A stretch of 64,000 bases of DNA from Saccharothrix longispora. GTDB taxonomy: Bacteria > Actinomycetota > Actinomycetes > Mycobacteriales > Pseudonocardiaceae. The notes beneath the pieces were generated by a model. The model saw only the letters and a list, made by a program, of their open reading frames with translations. It was not told the origin of the DNA and made no database searches. This document shows positions 35,203 through 43,755 of this stretch, in pieces (within the stretch, counting starts at the first letter, position 1; every line of letters starts with the position of its first letter). The translations under genes and the position numbers were made by a program. The stretch lies in NCBI RefSeq assembly GCF_030852425.1, contig NZ_NSDM01000001.1:434001-498000 (forward strand). Reading direction: 5' to 3'.

Positions 35203-36357
35203 TCATGACGACGACAACCACCCGCCGATCCGCCGCAACGCCTCCTCGATGTCGTGGCCGGCCCCGGCGAAGGACATCCGGATGAACTCGTGCCCGCGCA
35301 CGGGGTCGAAGTCGATCCCGGGCACGATCGCGACGCCCGTGTCGTCGAGCAGGCGGCGGCAGAAGTCCATCGAGTCGGTCGTGAGGTGCGAGACGTCGGC
35401 GTAGGCGTAGAAGGCGCCGTCGGCGGGGGCCACCTCGTCGATGCCGAGGTCCGCCAGGCCCTTGAGCAGCACGTCCCGGTTGAGGCGGTACCCCTCGACC
35501 AGGCGTTCGGCCTGCGCGTACGACTCGGGCTCGAACGCCGCGACGGCCGCGTGCTGGGCGAGGGCGGGCGGGCAGAGCGTGAAGTTGCCCGTGAGCCGGT
35601 CCACGGCCCGACGCAGGTCGGGCGGCAGCAGCATCCACCCCAGCCGCCAGCCGGTCATGGCGAACGCCTTGGAGAAGGAGTTGACGACGATGGTGTCCCG
35701 GGAGGTCTCCCACGAGCAGGCGAGGGGCGTGCCGTAGCTGATGCCGTGGTAGATCTCGTCGCTGACGAGCCGCACGCCGCGCCCCGCGCACCACTCGGCG
35801 AGCCCGCGCAGCTCGTCGGGGGCGAGCACGGTGCCGGTCGGGTTGGCCGGGCTGGCCACGACCAGCCCGTCGAGCCGCCCCGCCGCCTCCAGCATCGCGA
35901 CGGTCGGCTGGAAGCGCGTCTCCGGCCCGCACGGCAGTTCGACGACCTCACAGCCCAGTGCCCGCAGGATGTTCCGGTAAGCGGGGTAGCCGGGTCGCGC
36001 GAGCGCCACCCGGTCACCCGCGTCGAAGGAGGCGAGGAAGGCCAACAGGAAGGCCCCGGACGAGCCGGTCGTGACGACCACGTCGTCGGGCGACACCGCG
36101 AGCCCGTACTGCCGGTCGTAGTGCCCGGCCAACGCCTCGCGCAGCTCGGCGATGCCGAGCTGCTCGGTGTAGCCCAACGGCTGCTCTCGCAAGGCCCGCT
36201 GCGCCGCCTCCAGCACGGGGGTCGGCGCGGGGCTGGACGGCTGCCCGGCGGCCAACGACACGACGTCCCCGTGCGTCCGCTGCCGACGCGCGGCGGCCGA
36301 CAGCACCTCCATCACGTGGAAGGGAGGAACATCCGCACGAGCCGCGACACCCACCAT
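35203..36357 (-). CDS. PLP-dependent aminotransferase, class I/II
   Basis: This is a 384-residue fold type I aminotransferase. It has DVVSLAAGQPSSPAPT, SPANPTGTVL, the PLP-phosphate region VSDEIYHGI and the Schiff-base Lys in VNSFSKAFAMTGWRLG (about residue 235). The C-terminal Arg for the substrate carboxylate is likely in HEFIRMSF. It acts on an aromatic or aliphatic amino acid; the substrate is undefined. ATG at 36357 gives MVGVAARADVPPF. Confidence 0.92.
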   Translation of the reverse strand: MVGVAARADVPPFHVMEVLSAAARRQRTHGDVVSLAAGQPSSPAPTPVLEAAQRALREQPLGYTEQLGIAELREALAGHYDRQYGLAVSPDDVVVTTGSSGAFLLAFLASFDAGDRVALARPGYPAYRNILRALGCEVVELPCGPETRFQPTVAMLEAAGRLDGLVVASPANPTGTVLAPDELRGLAEWCAGRGVRLVSDEIYHGISYGTPLACSWETSRDTIVVNSFSKAFAMTGWRLGWMLLPPDLRRAVDRLTGNFTLCPPALAQHAAVAAFEPESYAQAERLVEGYRLNRDVLLKGLADLGIDEVAPADGAFYAYADVSHLTTDSMDFCRRLLDDTGVAIVPGIDFDPVRGHEFIRMSFAGAGHDIEEALRRIGGWLSSS

Positions 36358-36381
36358 GCGAGCCAGGCTAACCCCTGCCGC

Positions 36382-36409
36382 CCGGGGCCCTGCCATCCCA
36401 GGACCCCGG
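36382..36409 (-). terminator. Hairpin after module B
   Basis: Ten of 11 positions pair between 36382-36392 and 36399-36409 around a 6-nt loop, 19 nt after the stop of the last module B gene. It separates that module from the aminotransferase gene. Confidence 0.45.
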
Positions 36410-36427
36410 TCACACCCGCGCCCTCGG

Positions 36428-36958
36428 CTACTCGCGGAATTCGTCCAGCAGCCCGGCGATCCTCCGGCGCAACCCGCCGGCGTCCACCGGCCCGTGGAAG
36501 TCGACCACGTCGGTCGCCCGGCGTCGCCGCCCGGTCCGGTCGATCGCCGCGGCCCCGAACTGGCCCCGCAGGTCCGGCGCGCCGACCGTCCCGTCCGGCT
36601 GCCGGGGCAGCAGGCCGACGAGCGCGGTGGACAGGTCGTGCCCCGCCTCGCGCACGGAGAGCAGGTCCCCCCTGAGCACGGCCAGCAGCGAGCCGGTCCC
36701 CGTGGACGCGGCGAGCGCGCGCACGGCCGTGCTGCCGATCCCGAGCCGCAGGTCCACCGATCTCGGCGGGTAGGCGAGCAGTTTGAAGGCGGCCCCCAGC
36801 CACGGGTCGAGTTCCGCGCCGCGGGCCAGACCCTGCGCGGTCAGGTGGCTCCACGGTGCGGGGTCGTCCTGGACGTGCAGGACGATCGGCATGGCGCCGA
36901 GGTCGAGGTGTTCCCATGCCGTGCGGAACGCGGTAGCGCTGAGCGTAGCGTTGGTCAC
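36428..36958 (-). CDS. Short EspG-like protein (module B)
   Basis: The 176-residue protein looks like a shortened EspG relative. It has the opening LSATAFRTAWEHLDLGAMPIVL (compare [16 protein letters not shown] in module A), DPWLGAAFKLLAYPPRSVDLRLG, and a C-terminal end PDLRGQFGAAAIDRTG. The part between the two halves of the EspG fold is reduced. It is last in module B, about 130 nt downstream of the full EspG gene. It may be a second chaperone or a reduced copy. Confidence 0.7.
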   Translation of the reverse strand: MTNATLSATAFRTAWEHLDLGAMPIVLHVQDDPAPWSHLTAQGLARGAELDPWLGAAFKLLAYPPRSVDLRLGIGSTAVRALAASTGTGSLLAVLRGDLLSVREAGHDLSTALVGLLPRQPDGTVGAPDLRGQFGAAAIDRTGRRRRATDVVDFHGPVDAGGLRRRIAGLLDEFRE

Positions 36959-37088
36959 CGAACGTCACTCCCGAAGGACGGCGGGCAGTGCTTGGCCCCC
37001 CAGGCCCGCACCCGATTGACGTCACGTGGAACGGGGAGGTTCCACCGGACACCCCCCTGGAGCACCCCCAGTACCCCCCTGGAAGCGC

Positions 37089-37853
37089 TCAGACCTCCTG
37101 GAGCAGCTCCCAGACGCAGGCCGCGAGCCGGGCGTTGTCGATGGGCGTGATCGTGCTCCACTCGCGCCCGTCCGAACTGGGCCGCACCAGGTGCAGGTAC
37201 CGACCGGACGGGGTGTCGTGCCACGCCACCACCCGCGAGGCCCGGACGGGGGGTCCACCGGGCCGGGCGCGTTCGGCGCCGAACTGGCCGCGCGTGCTCA
37301 TCCCGTCGCACATGGCGGCCAACTCCTGCGCCTCGTGCAGCGGCAACCCGTGCCGCTCCAGCGACAGCACCAGCTTCTCGGCGTCCCGGCCGGCCTCGTC
37401 GGACGCCTTGCGCAGCACGTCGTTCGGCAGGCTGATCGACCGCCCGTACCCGGCGGGCACCTCCCCGGCGACGGACACGGCCGCCTCGGCGAGCGCACTG
37501 GCGCGCGCCTCGATCAGCCACACCTCGTCGCCGTCGACGACGGCGAGCAGCCCGTCCTCACCGGCGGACGCCGCGAGCCCCTTGATCTTGCGGCGGTCCA
37601 CCCACACCCACAGGTCGATCGACACCTGCGGGTTGGCGAGCAGCGCGAACGCGTCGGCCAACTCGGGCGTCAACCGCCGGTTCGCGGCCAACCCGCGTGC
37701 GGCGAGCGACTGCCAGGCCCGGTCCACCAGCGCGGCCCGCTCGGTGTGCGTGACACCGGGACTGGGCACGTCCAGCGCGACACTGCGCCTGGCGAGCCGC
37801 TCGCCTTCCCACGCGACGTCGAACTCCAGGGTCGACAGGACGACCGTGCTCAC
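37089..37853 (-). CDS. ESX secretion-associated protein, EspG family (module B)
   Basis: The 254-residue protein shares the EspG layout with the module A copy: LSTLEFDVAWEGERL, VPSPGVTHTERAALVDRAW, RRLTPELADAFALLANP and the closing RYLHLVRPSSDGREWSTITP (split as RYLHLVRP and EWSTITP). It should chaperone the PPE-like protein whose gene ends 1 nt upstream. GTG at 37853. The near-zero spacing contrasts with module A, where a hairpin sits between the genes. Confidence 0.82.
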   Translation of the reverse strand: MSTVVLSTLEFDVAWEGERLARRSVALDVPSPGVTHTERAALVDRAWQSLAARGLAANRRLTPELADAFALLANPQVSIDLWVWVDRRKIKGLAASAGEDGLLAVVDGDEVWLIEARASALAEAAVSVAGEVPAGYGRSISLPNDVLRKASDEAGRDAEKLVLSLERHGLPLHEAQELAAMCDGMSTRGQFGAERARPGGPPVRASRVVAWHDTPSGRYLHLVRPSSDGREWSTITPIDNARLAACVWELLQEV

Positions 37854-37854
37854 T

Positions 37855-39189
37855 TCACTTCTTCTCGGGCTCGTCGCCGATGACCGACTGCACGACCATC
37901 CGCTCGTCACCGAAGACGTCGTCGGAGTCCACGCCGTACTTGCGCACGTGCTCCTCGTCCTCCTCGCCCTGACCACCCCTCGCGGTGGCGGCGGGCTGCA
38001 TCATCCCCGCGCCGACGCCCTTGCCCGCGCCTGCACCCGCGCCTGCACCCGCGGCGCCGGGACGACCGGGCGCGCGCTCGTCCGGGTCGATCATGCCGAT
38101 CGTGGCCGAGACACCGGGCTTGCCGGTCAACGCGCCACCGGGCACACCGGGCACACCGCCCTTCGGGACGGAGCCGGCCCCGCCGGAACCGCCCTTCCCG
38201 CCGGCCGCGCCCTCGGGCACCTTGGCCCCCGCGGGCACACCGCCGCCGGACGGGTTGCGCACGACCCGCGCCCCGCGCGCGGCACCGGCCGCCAACCCGA
38301 GCGCCGCACCACCGGCGAGGCCCAACCCGAGCCCCAGCCCGAGGTTCGACCCGCCGACCTTGCCCAGCCCGGCGGGCGGCAGCACCGCCGAGCCGCCACC
38401 GGGCACGGTGGGCGCGATCCCCGTGACAGCACCGCCGGGAAGACCACCGGGCAGGCCACCACCGGGCAGGCCACCACCGGGCAGCTGCGGCGGCAACCCG
38501 ACCGTGCCACCGCCGGGCACACCGCCGACCCCGCCACCGGGCAGCGCCCCGGGCACGACCCCCGGCACACCCGCGATCCCGCCACCGGGCTGGATCGCCG
38601 GCGCCACCGGCGTGCTGACGCTGGACGCGGACGTCACGTCGAACTGCGGCGGCTTGTTCATGCCCTGGTACTGGTTGAGCGCGTCGCGGCTCGCCTCGGT
38701 GTACTGGTCGAGCCCGCGGATTGTCTGCTCGCGCGCGGCCTGGGTCGCCTTGACCTCTTTCGCGTGGTCGGTCTCGTACCCGAAGAAGCCGCCCGCGTCG
38801 TCCCAGAAGTTCGTCTCCGTGTCGCCCTGCAACGTGGCGGGCTCCGGCATGCTGTTGCGGGTCTGGCTGTAGTTGGCCCCCTGCACGGCGGTGGCCTTGG
38901 AGTTCTGCTTGGCGGCATCGGTGCCGGACGCGGCCACGTCAGCCGACACGGTGACCGCCTTCCCGGCGTTGTCACCGGCCGCACCCTGCCAGTTGATGCC
39001 GAGCTTCTTCAGCTCGTTGCGCAACGTCTCGTCGGTCTCGTCCAACGTCGCCGCGAGCTGGCGCAACGCGTGCGAGGCATCGCTGAACCGCTGGGCCGCG
39101 TCGCCGCTCTGAAACTGCTGGACCAAGCCGGCCAACGCACCGTTGCTGTATCCCTCGAAGCGGTGGTCGGTGATCTGCTTGAAGCTCAT
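37855..39189 (-). CDS. PPE-like ESX substrate with Gly/Pro-rich domain (module B)
   Basis: This is a 444-residue protein. Residues 1-175 are helical, with HRFEGYSNGALAGLV at the start and LGINWQGAAGDNAGK (W-x-G turn) near residue 65. The rest is Gly/Pro/Ala-rich, with GGGLPGGGLPGG units and a hydrophobic Gly/Leu stretch near 265-285. The end is DSDDVFGDERMVVQSVIGDE, matching the tail of the module A protein. There is no signal peptide. It is the predicted cargo of the EspG chaperone next door. ATG at 39189. Confidence 0.75.
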   Translation of the reverse strand: MSFKQITDHRFEGYSNGALAGLVQQFQSGDAAQRFSDASHALRQLAATLDETDETLRNELKKLGINWQGAAGDNAGKAVTVSADVAASGTDAAKQNSKATAVQGANYSQTRNSMPEPATLQGDTETNFWDDAGGFFGYETDHAKEVKATQAAREQTIRGLDQYTEASRDALNQYQGMNKPPQFDVTSASSVSTPVAPAIQPGGGIAGVPGVVPGALPGGGVGGVPGGGTVGLPPQLPGGGLPGGGLPGGLPGGAVTGIAPTVPGGGSAVLPPAGLGKVGGSNLGLGLGLGLAGGAALGLAAGAARGARVVRNPSGGGVPAGAKVPEGAAGGKGGSGGAGSVPKGGVPGVPGGALTGKPGVSATIGMIDPDERAPGRPGAAGAGAGAGAGKGVGAGMMQPAATARGGQGEEDEEHVRKYGVDSDDVFGDERMVVQSVIGDEPEKK

Positions 39190-39198
39190 GCCTCCCCC

Positions 39199-39813
39199 TT
39201 ACTTCAAGGTCTGCAACGTCGTCAGGGCCATTTCCGCACCCTTGGCCGCGTTCTCGCACATCTGGTCCTGAGTGAACCCCTCGCCGATGGGCAGGAACGA
39301 GACGAACAACTGCTGCCCGTCAGCCACGTCCACCGCCAAGGCGCAGTCGAACTTGGAAGTGCCTGCCAGCCGGACTTCGTAGGCACCGAACCCGGCAACG
39401 GTCTTCTGCTCGATCTCGAGATTGCTCGGGCCTTCCCAGTACCCGATACCCTCGTCGGCGATCAGCGTGACCTCGTAGCTGAACAACGGTCGGGAGTTGC
39501 CCTGGAAGCTGCACCCCGGCGAATCCTTGCCATCGATGACGTCTTGGGGCTCACTGATCGCTTCGTCGATCTTCAGCTGCTTTTGTTGTTCCGCAGTGAG
39601 TGACTGACAGGCGTCGGCAACGTCATCGAGCTTGATCTCGACCGGTCGAGCCGGAAATTCGACGGTCGGCTTCGACGAACCGGATGTCGACCCGGAGGAA
39701 CCACCGGTGGGTGTCGGTTGCGGACTCGGATCACCAGGTTCTTCGGCCGTGCAGCCGGAGAGAAGCGCACCGACCGCGACGATCGCGACGAGAGCTCTAC
39801 TGCTGCGATGCAC
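39199..39813 (-). CDS. DUF3558-type lipoprotein (module B)
   Basis: The 204-residue protein has a lipoprotein signal (VHRSSRALVAIVAVG, lipobox LLSGC, Cys about residue 24), a Ser/Gly/Thr linker, and a domain with DACQSLTAEQQKQL, SPGCSFQGN and CALAVDVADGQQLFVSF. It is the counterpart of the module A lipoprotein. The coding sequence is less GC-rich than its neighbours. GTG at 39813 overlaps the previous gene by 17 nt. Confidence 0.78.
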   Translation of the reverse strand: MHRSSRALVAIVAVGALLSGCTAEEPGDPSPQPTPTGGSSGSTSGSSKPTVEFPARPVEIKLDDVADACQSLTAEQQKQLKIDEAISEPQDVIDGKDSPGCSFQGNSRPLFSYEVTLIADEGIGYWEGPSNLEIEQKTVAGFGAYEVRLAGTSKFDCALAVDVADGQQLFVSFLPIGEGFTQDQMCENAAKGAEMALTTLQTLK

Positions 39814-40252
39814 CCGCTGCCCCCATAGCCGCCACCACTTCTTCTTCGGTGTGCCCGTACTGCTTCGCCGTGGCGCGCAACTGCTCCACGAGACCGCTGA
39901 GGCTGTCGATGTACATCTGAACACGCATCGCGTACGAATCATCGTGATCGACCAGTCGGTCGTTCCAGGCTTCGGCGATGTCCTTGTTCAGCTCGTCGAG
40001 GCCCCCGAGGCGAACCCTGAGGTCACGTCCGGCCGCCCGGTAACTGGTGCGCAACACATCGATCTGATCATTGATGATCTTGCCTGCCTGAAGGACCGTC
40101 TCCTTGGAGACCTCGAACTTCTGGCTGGAGCCGGGGCCCGAGGCCATCGTGTCGCTCAGGCGCTTCTCCGCCGCGAACACCTCGCCGACCGCCTTGCCGA
40201 TGGCTCCGCCTATGCCGGCGACGGCACCCAGTAGGCCGTTCTCCTCTGCCAC
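39797..40252 (-). CDS. WXG100-like ESX-associated helical protein (module B)
   Basis: This 151-residue protein starts with a Gly/Ala-rich segment (AVAGIGGAIGKAVG) followed by long helices. ETVLQAGKIINDQIDVL leads to a polar middle (RVRLGGLDELNKDIAE) and a last helix (MYIDSLSGLVEQLRAT). It shares the helix pattern and position with the module A protein at 2878-3267. It is first in module B and may pair with the PPE-like protein. GTG at 40252. GC content is lower than in the flanks. Confidence 0.6.
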   Translation of the reverse strand: MAEENGLLGAVAGIGGAIGKAVGEVFAAEKRLSDTMASGPGSSQKFEVSKETVLQAGKIINDQIDVLRTSYRAAGRDLRVRLGGLDELNKDIAEAWNDRLVDHDDSYAMRVQMYIDSLSGLVEQLRATAKQYGHTEEEVVAAMGAAGASQQ

Positions 40253-40367
40253 GACGTCCTACCCCCGTACGGTCGGTGACTGGTCGGTCCCGGTCCGAGG
40301 CTACCAACGACCGCGTGAACCGGGCCTGAGGTTGGACGAAGCCGCACCCCTGTCGGTTCCCGCTGGA

Positions 40368-40565
40368 TCAGACGTCCCGGACACCGGCCTTGACGGTCTC
40401 GACAAGCCGCGCGAAGGCCGCGACCGGGACGACCAGTGTCCCGGCGGTGGGGGCTTTGCTGTCGCGGACGGCCCGACCTCCGGATACGACCGCGCACTCG
40501 ACGCACTGGTTGCTGCCGCCGCTGCGACTGCTCTTGCGCCATCTCGCATCCGCCCCGGTCATCAC
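40368..40565 (-). CDS. DUF397 domain protein
   Basis: The 65-residue protein carries the whole DUF397 pattern: RWRKSSRSGGSNQCVECAV (split: WRKSSRSGGSN and CVECAV) and AVRDSKAP. DUF397 proteins accompany XRE/DUF5753 regulators in Streptomyces (BldB/WhiJ-type modules). GTG at 40565 or ATG at 40562 both overlap the XRE stop, so the pair is translationally coupled. Confidence 0.88.
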   Translation of the reverse strand: MMTGADARWRKSSRSGGSNQCVECAVVSGGRAVRDSKAPTAGTLVVPVAAFARLVETVKAGVRDV

Positions 40566-41413
40566 GCCTCCAGTTCTCGCCTGATGACGCGCAACAGGTC
40601 CGCAGTGTCGCGCGGCCCCAGCGCGGCCCTGACCAACGACGCGAACACTATCCGAAACTTCTCCACGTCCGAGGGATCGTCCATGATCGCCTCACCACCC
40701 GCGTACTCCAGCCCGATGAACGGGGCGTCCAACGGATCACCGAACCGGAGGATGTTCACCGCTCCGCCCATCGTGGGGTACTCGCCGGCCCCGAAGGGGA
40801 GCACCTGGACGGTGATGTTGTCCCGCTCGGCCAACTCCAGCAGGTGGTCGACCTGCTCGGCCATCACCTCCGCGCCACCGACGACGCGTCGCACGGCGGC
40901 CTCGTCCAGTACGGCGTGCACGACCAGGGGGTCCGGCCCGGCGATGCGCCGCTGCCGCGCCACCCGCGACTCGACGAACTTCTCCGCGTCGACCACGCCG
41001 CCGATCGACGCGCCGTTCCGGGTGATCGCCAGCGCGTACCGCCGGGACTGGAGCAGGCCGGGGACGAGTGTCGGGGAGATGATGTCGAGCGCCACCGCCT
41101 CGGTCTCCATCCGCAGGTACGCCTGGAACTTCTTCGGCACCGCACCGGCCAGCGGGAGCCGCGTGCCGTCCTGCTTGGCGTCCTCCCACTTCTGGAGCGC
41201 GTGCTCCCGCTCGTCGTCCGAGGCGTTGTAGTAGGCGAGCAGCACCTCGACCTCGGCGAGGCTGGGCAGGGTCTGCCCGGACTCGGTGCGGCTGATCGTG
41301 GACTGGGCCTTGCGGATGCGTCGGGCCGCGTCCTCGGCGGAGAGGCCGGCGCGCTCGCGGAACTGCCGCAGCAGCGAGCCGACCCGTCGCTTCCGCGTCG
41401 TCTGGTACGGCAC
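40562..41413 (-). CDS. XRE-family regulator with DUF5753 domain
   Basis: The 283-residue protein has an N-terminal HTH (LLRQFRERAGLSAEDAARRI, split as LRQFRERAGLS and KAQSTISRTESG) and a C-terminal DUF5753 domain (about residues 95-280, with YLRMETEAVALD and VPGLLQSRRYAL). Such regulators control development or secondary metabolism with DUF397 partners. GTG at 41413. A small divergent gene starts 110 bp away and may be the third member of the module. Confidence 0.9.
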   Translation of the reverse strand: MPYQTTRKRRVGSLLRQFRERAGLSAEDAARRIRKAQSTISRTESGQTLPSLAEVEVLLAYYNASDDEREHALQKWEDAKQDGTRLPLAGAVPKKFQAYLRMETEAVALDIISPTLVPGLLQSRRYALAITRNGASIGGVVDAEKFVESRVARQRRIAGPDPLVVHAVLDEAAVRRVVGGAEVMAEQVDHLLELAERDNITVQVLPFGAGEYPTMGGAVNILRFGDPLDAPFIGLEYAGGEAIMDDPSDVEKFRIVFASLVRAALGPRDTADLLRVIRRELEA

Positions 41414-41522
41414 GGTGATCCTTTCCGAACGACTTCGAGCACCTTAGTGGCGTCCACCGGCCAACCATGTCACTCAATCGTGTAATACCGACTGTGGATA
41501 TCCAGAGGATAAGTTCCCTTAC

Positions 41523-41774
41523 GTGAGTGCAGAGACCACGCAGGGCGGTATGTGGGTGGCAGTGGCCGACGACGGTCCGATCACGCTCGGCGTCGAGCCG
41601 GAAGCGCGAAGGGCCGAGATCACGTTCTTCGGGTCGTTCGAGGTCAGCCTCAGCCTGAGCGAGCGGTCCATCTTCCGGTGCCAGGCCCTCTGCGCCGAAG
41701 CCCTGCGCGAGATGCGCGCCGTCGGCGACGACCCGGAGCGCTCGTGGATGCAGCCGGCCGCGCCGTCGGGGTGA
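41523..41774 (+). CDS. Small hypothetical protein next to the XRE/DUF397 pair
   Basis: The 83-residue protein has MWVAVADDGPITLGVEPE, then EITFFGSFEVSLSLSE (a beta-rich stretch) and a final helix (CAEALREMRAV). No membrane or signal segment is seen. It is divergent from the XRE gene and might be the third partner of the module, but no family is recognised. GTG at 41523. The promoter region before it is AT-rich. Confidence 0.6.
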   Translation: MSAETTQGGMWVAVADDGPITLGVEPEARRAEITFFGSFEVSLSLSERSIFRCQALCAEALREMRAVGDDPERSWMQPAAPSG

Positions 41775-41966
41775 CGGTGGCACCTCGGAGGGGAAGGCCG
41801 TCGTTCTCGCGGCGGTCCTGGTGCCGGTGGCGGGTATCGCTCAGTCCGGACGAGCGCTGGGCCGGCACCGACCCCGACGAGTTCGGTCGGGAGTTCGCGT
41901 CCGCCGCGGAGCGCCTCGCCGACGAGGTGCGGGAACGCTTCCGACACCGCTCGATGAAGTCCGCGG

Positions 41967-42469
41967 ATGCCTTCCCGTGCGGAGCCGATCCGCGACGCCC
42001 AGGACCTGGAAGCCTCTCTCGACGAGTCCCACACACACGAGCGCGACGAGATCCTGCTGGAAGCCGCCGAGGCGTGGCGGGCGGCGGGCCAGCACGAGCG
42101 CGCCCTGGCGTTGCTGGGCGAGGCCGTCGACCAGGGTGGTGGGAGCGGCGCCGAGGCGAGGGTCGCGCTGTTCGACCTGGGCCGGGTCGAGGAGTCCGAG
42201 GCGGCGTCGGAGGAGCTGGGATTCCTGTCGATCGCGCACGGCGTCGTCACGGGTCGACGGCGGGTCCGGGAGGCGTTGGGTCTGCCGCCGGACCGGTTGG
42301 ACGAGTCCGCGACCACCTCCGACGAGGTTCCGGACGTGTTGGCGCGGCTGGCCGACCGGCTCACGCCCGCTCCGCCGCGGGCGGCGAGGTCGCCTGGCCG
42401 CCCGCGCGCAACGACAGGTGCTGGTGCGGTTCGGCCGCCGAGTACGAGAAGTGCTGCGGCCGGCCGTGA
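41967..42469 (+). pseudogene. TPR/SEC-C motif protein, frameshifted
   Basis: From ATG at 41967 a frame gives an acidic helical segment with a TPR-like unit (AAEAWRAAGQHERAL, about residues 30-45) and proceeds to about 42375. The sequence then shifts to another frame that ends in the zinc-binding SEC-C motif DRCWCGSAAEYEKCCGRP at 42469. The join needs one frameshift near 42370-42400, in a run of C/G triplets. The upstream segment before 41967 also has coding character in the second frame (DPDEFGREFASAAERL). SEC-C proteins with TPR units are common in actinobacteria and have poorly known roles. The gene ends 1 nt before the purD stop, convergent. Confidence 0.65.
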
Positions 42470-42470
42470 C

Positions 42471-43727
42471 CTACGGGACCTCGACCACGCCCTCCGCCGC
42501 GCGCAGCGCGATGTCGGTCCGGTGGTGCGAACCGGTCAGGTGGACCGCCTCCACGCGCCGGTAGGCGTCGGAGCGGGCTTCGGCCAGGGTGGCGCCCGTG
42601 CCGACCACCGACAGGACCCGGCCGCCGGTGGAGACGACCGCGCCGTCCTCGCGGCGGCGGGTGCCGGCGTGGAGGACGCCCTCGGCCTCCGCCCCGCCCA
42701 CCACGTCGCCGGTGCGCGGCCGGCCGGGGTAGCCCTCGGCGGCGACCACGACGGTCACCGCGTAGCCCTCGGACCAGTCCAGCGGGGGGGCCGCGGCCAG
42801 TTCGCCCACCGCGGCGGAGTGGAAGAGGCCGGCCAACGGGGTGCGCAGCAGTGCGACCACGGCCTGGGTCTCCGGGTCGCCGAAGCGGCAGTTGAACTCG
42901 ATGACCTGGGGGCCCGTCGAGGTCAGGGCCAGGCCCGCGTACAGCAGGCCGGTGAACGGGGTGTCGCGACGGGCCAGTTCGTCCACGACCGGCTGCACGC
43001 AGGTCGACACGATCGTGTCGACCAGGTCGGCCTGGGCCCACGGGAGCGGGGCGTAGGCGCCCATGCCGCCGGTGTTCGGGCCGGCGTCGCCGTCACCCAC
43101 CCGCTTGAAGTCCTGCGCGGGCAGCAGCGGCACCACGGTGGCACCGTCCACCAGGCAGAACAGGGACACCTCGGGGCCGTCCAGGAACGACTCCAGCAGC
43201 ACCGGGTGGCCGTGGTCGAGCAGGGTCATGGCGTGGGCGCGGGCCACGGCGCGGTCGGCGGTGACGACCACGCCCTTGCCCGCGGCCAGGCCGTCGTCCT
43301 TCACGACCCACGTGGGGCCGAAGCGGTTGAGCGCCGCGTCGAGGCGGGCCGGGTTGTCGACGACCTCGGACGTCGCGGTGGGCACGCCGGCCGCGGCCAT
43401 GACGTCCTTCGCGAACGCCTTCGAGCCCTCGATGCGGGCCGCCGCGGCGGACGGGCCGAAGCAGGCGATGCCCGCGGCGCGCACGGCGTCCGCCGCACCC
43501 GCCACCAGGGGCTGCTCCGGCCCGACCACGACGAGGTCGGCCTTCCACTCCTGCGCCAGCGCCGCGACGGCCGCGCCGTCGGTGACGTCGACCCCGTAGG
43601 TCTCCGCCACCCCGGCGATGCCGGCGTTGCCGGGCGCGCACGCCAAGGCGATCACCGAGGGGTCCCGCGACAAGGCGAGGACTAGGGCATGTTCACGGGC
43701 GCCAGACCCGATGACCAGGACACGCAC
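42471..43727 (-). CDS. purD: Phosphoribosylamine-glycine ligase PurD
   Basis: This is a 418-residue ATP-grasp enzyme. It has [12 protein letters not shown] at the start, [39 protein letters not shown] and [12 protein letters not shown]. It joins phosphoribosylamine with glycine in purine synthesis. GTG at 43727. It lies 28 nt downstream of the TAXI-TRAP genes on the same strand and may be read from the same transcript. Confidence 0.97.
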   Translation of the reverse strand: MRVLVIGSGAREHALVLALSRDPSVIALACAPGNAGIAGVAETYGVDVTDGAAVAALAQEWKADLVVVGPEQPLVAGAADAVRAAGIACFGPSAAAARIEGSKAFAKDVMAAAGVPTATSEVVDNPARLDAALNRFGPTWVVKDDGLAAGKGVVVTADRAVARAHAMTLLDHGHPVLLESFLDGPEVSLFCLVDGATVVPLLPAQDFKRVGDGDAGPNTGGMGAYAPLPWAQADLVDTIVSTCVQPVVDELARRDTPFTGLLYAGLALTSTGPQVIEFNCRFGDPETQAVVALLRTPLAGLFHSAAVGELAAAPPLDWSEGYAVTVVVAAEGYPGRPRTGDVVGGAEAEGVLHAGTRRREDGAVVSTGGRVLSVVGTGATLAEARSDAYRRVEAVHLTGSHHRTDIALRAAEGVVEVP

Positions 43728-43755
43728 GGTGCGGAAGCCTAGATGACCCGGCCGG

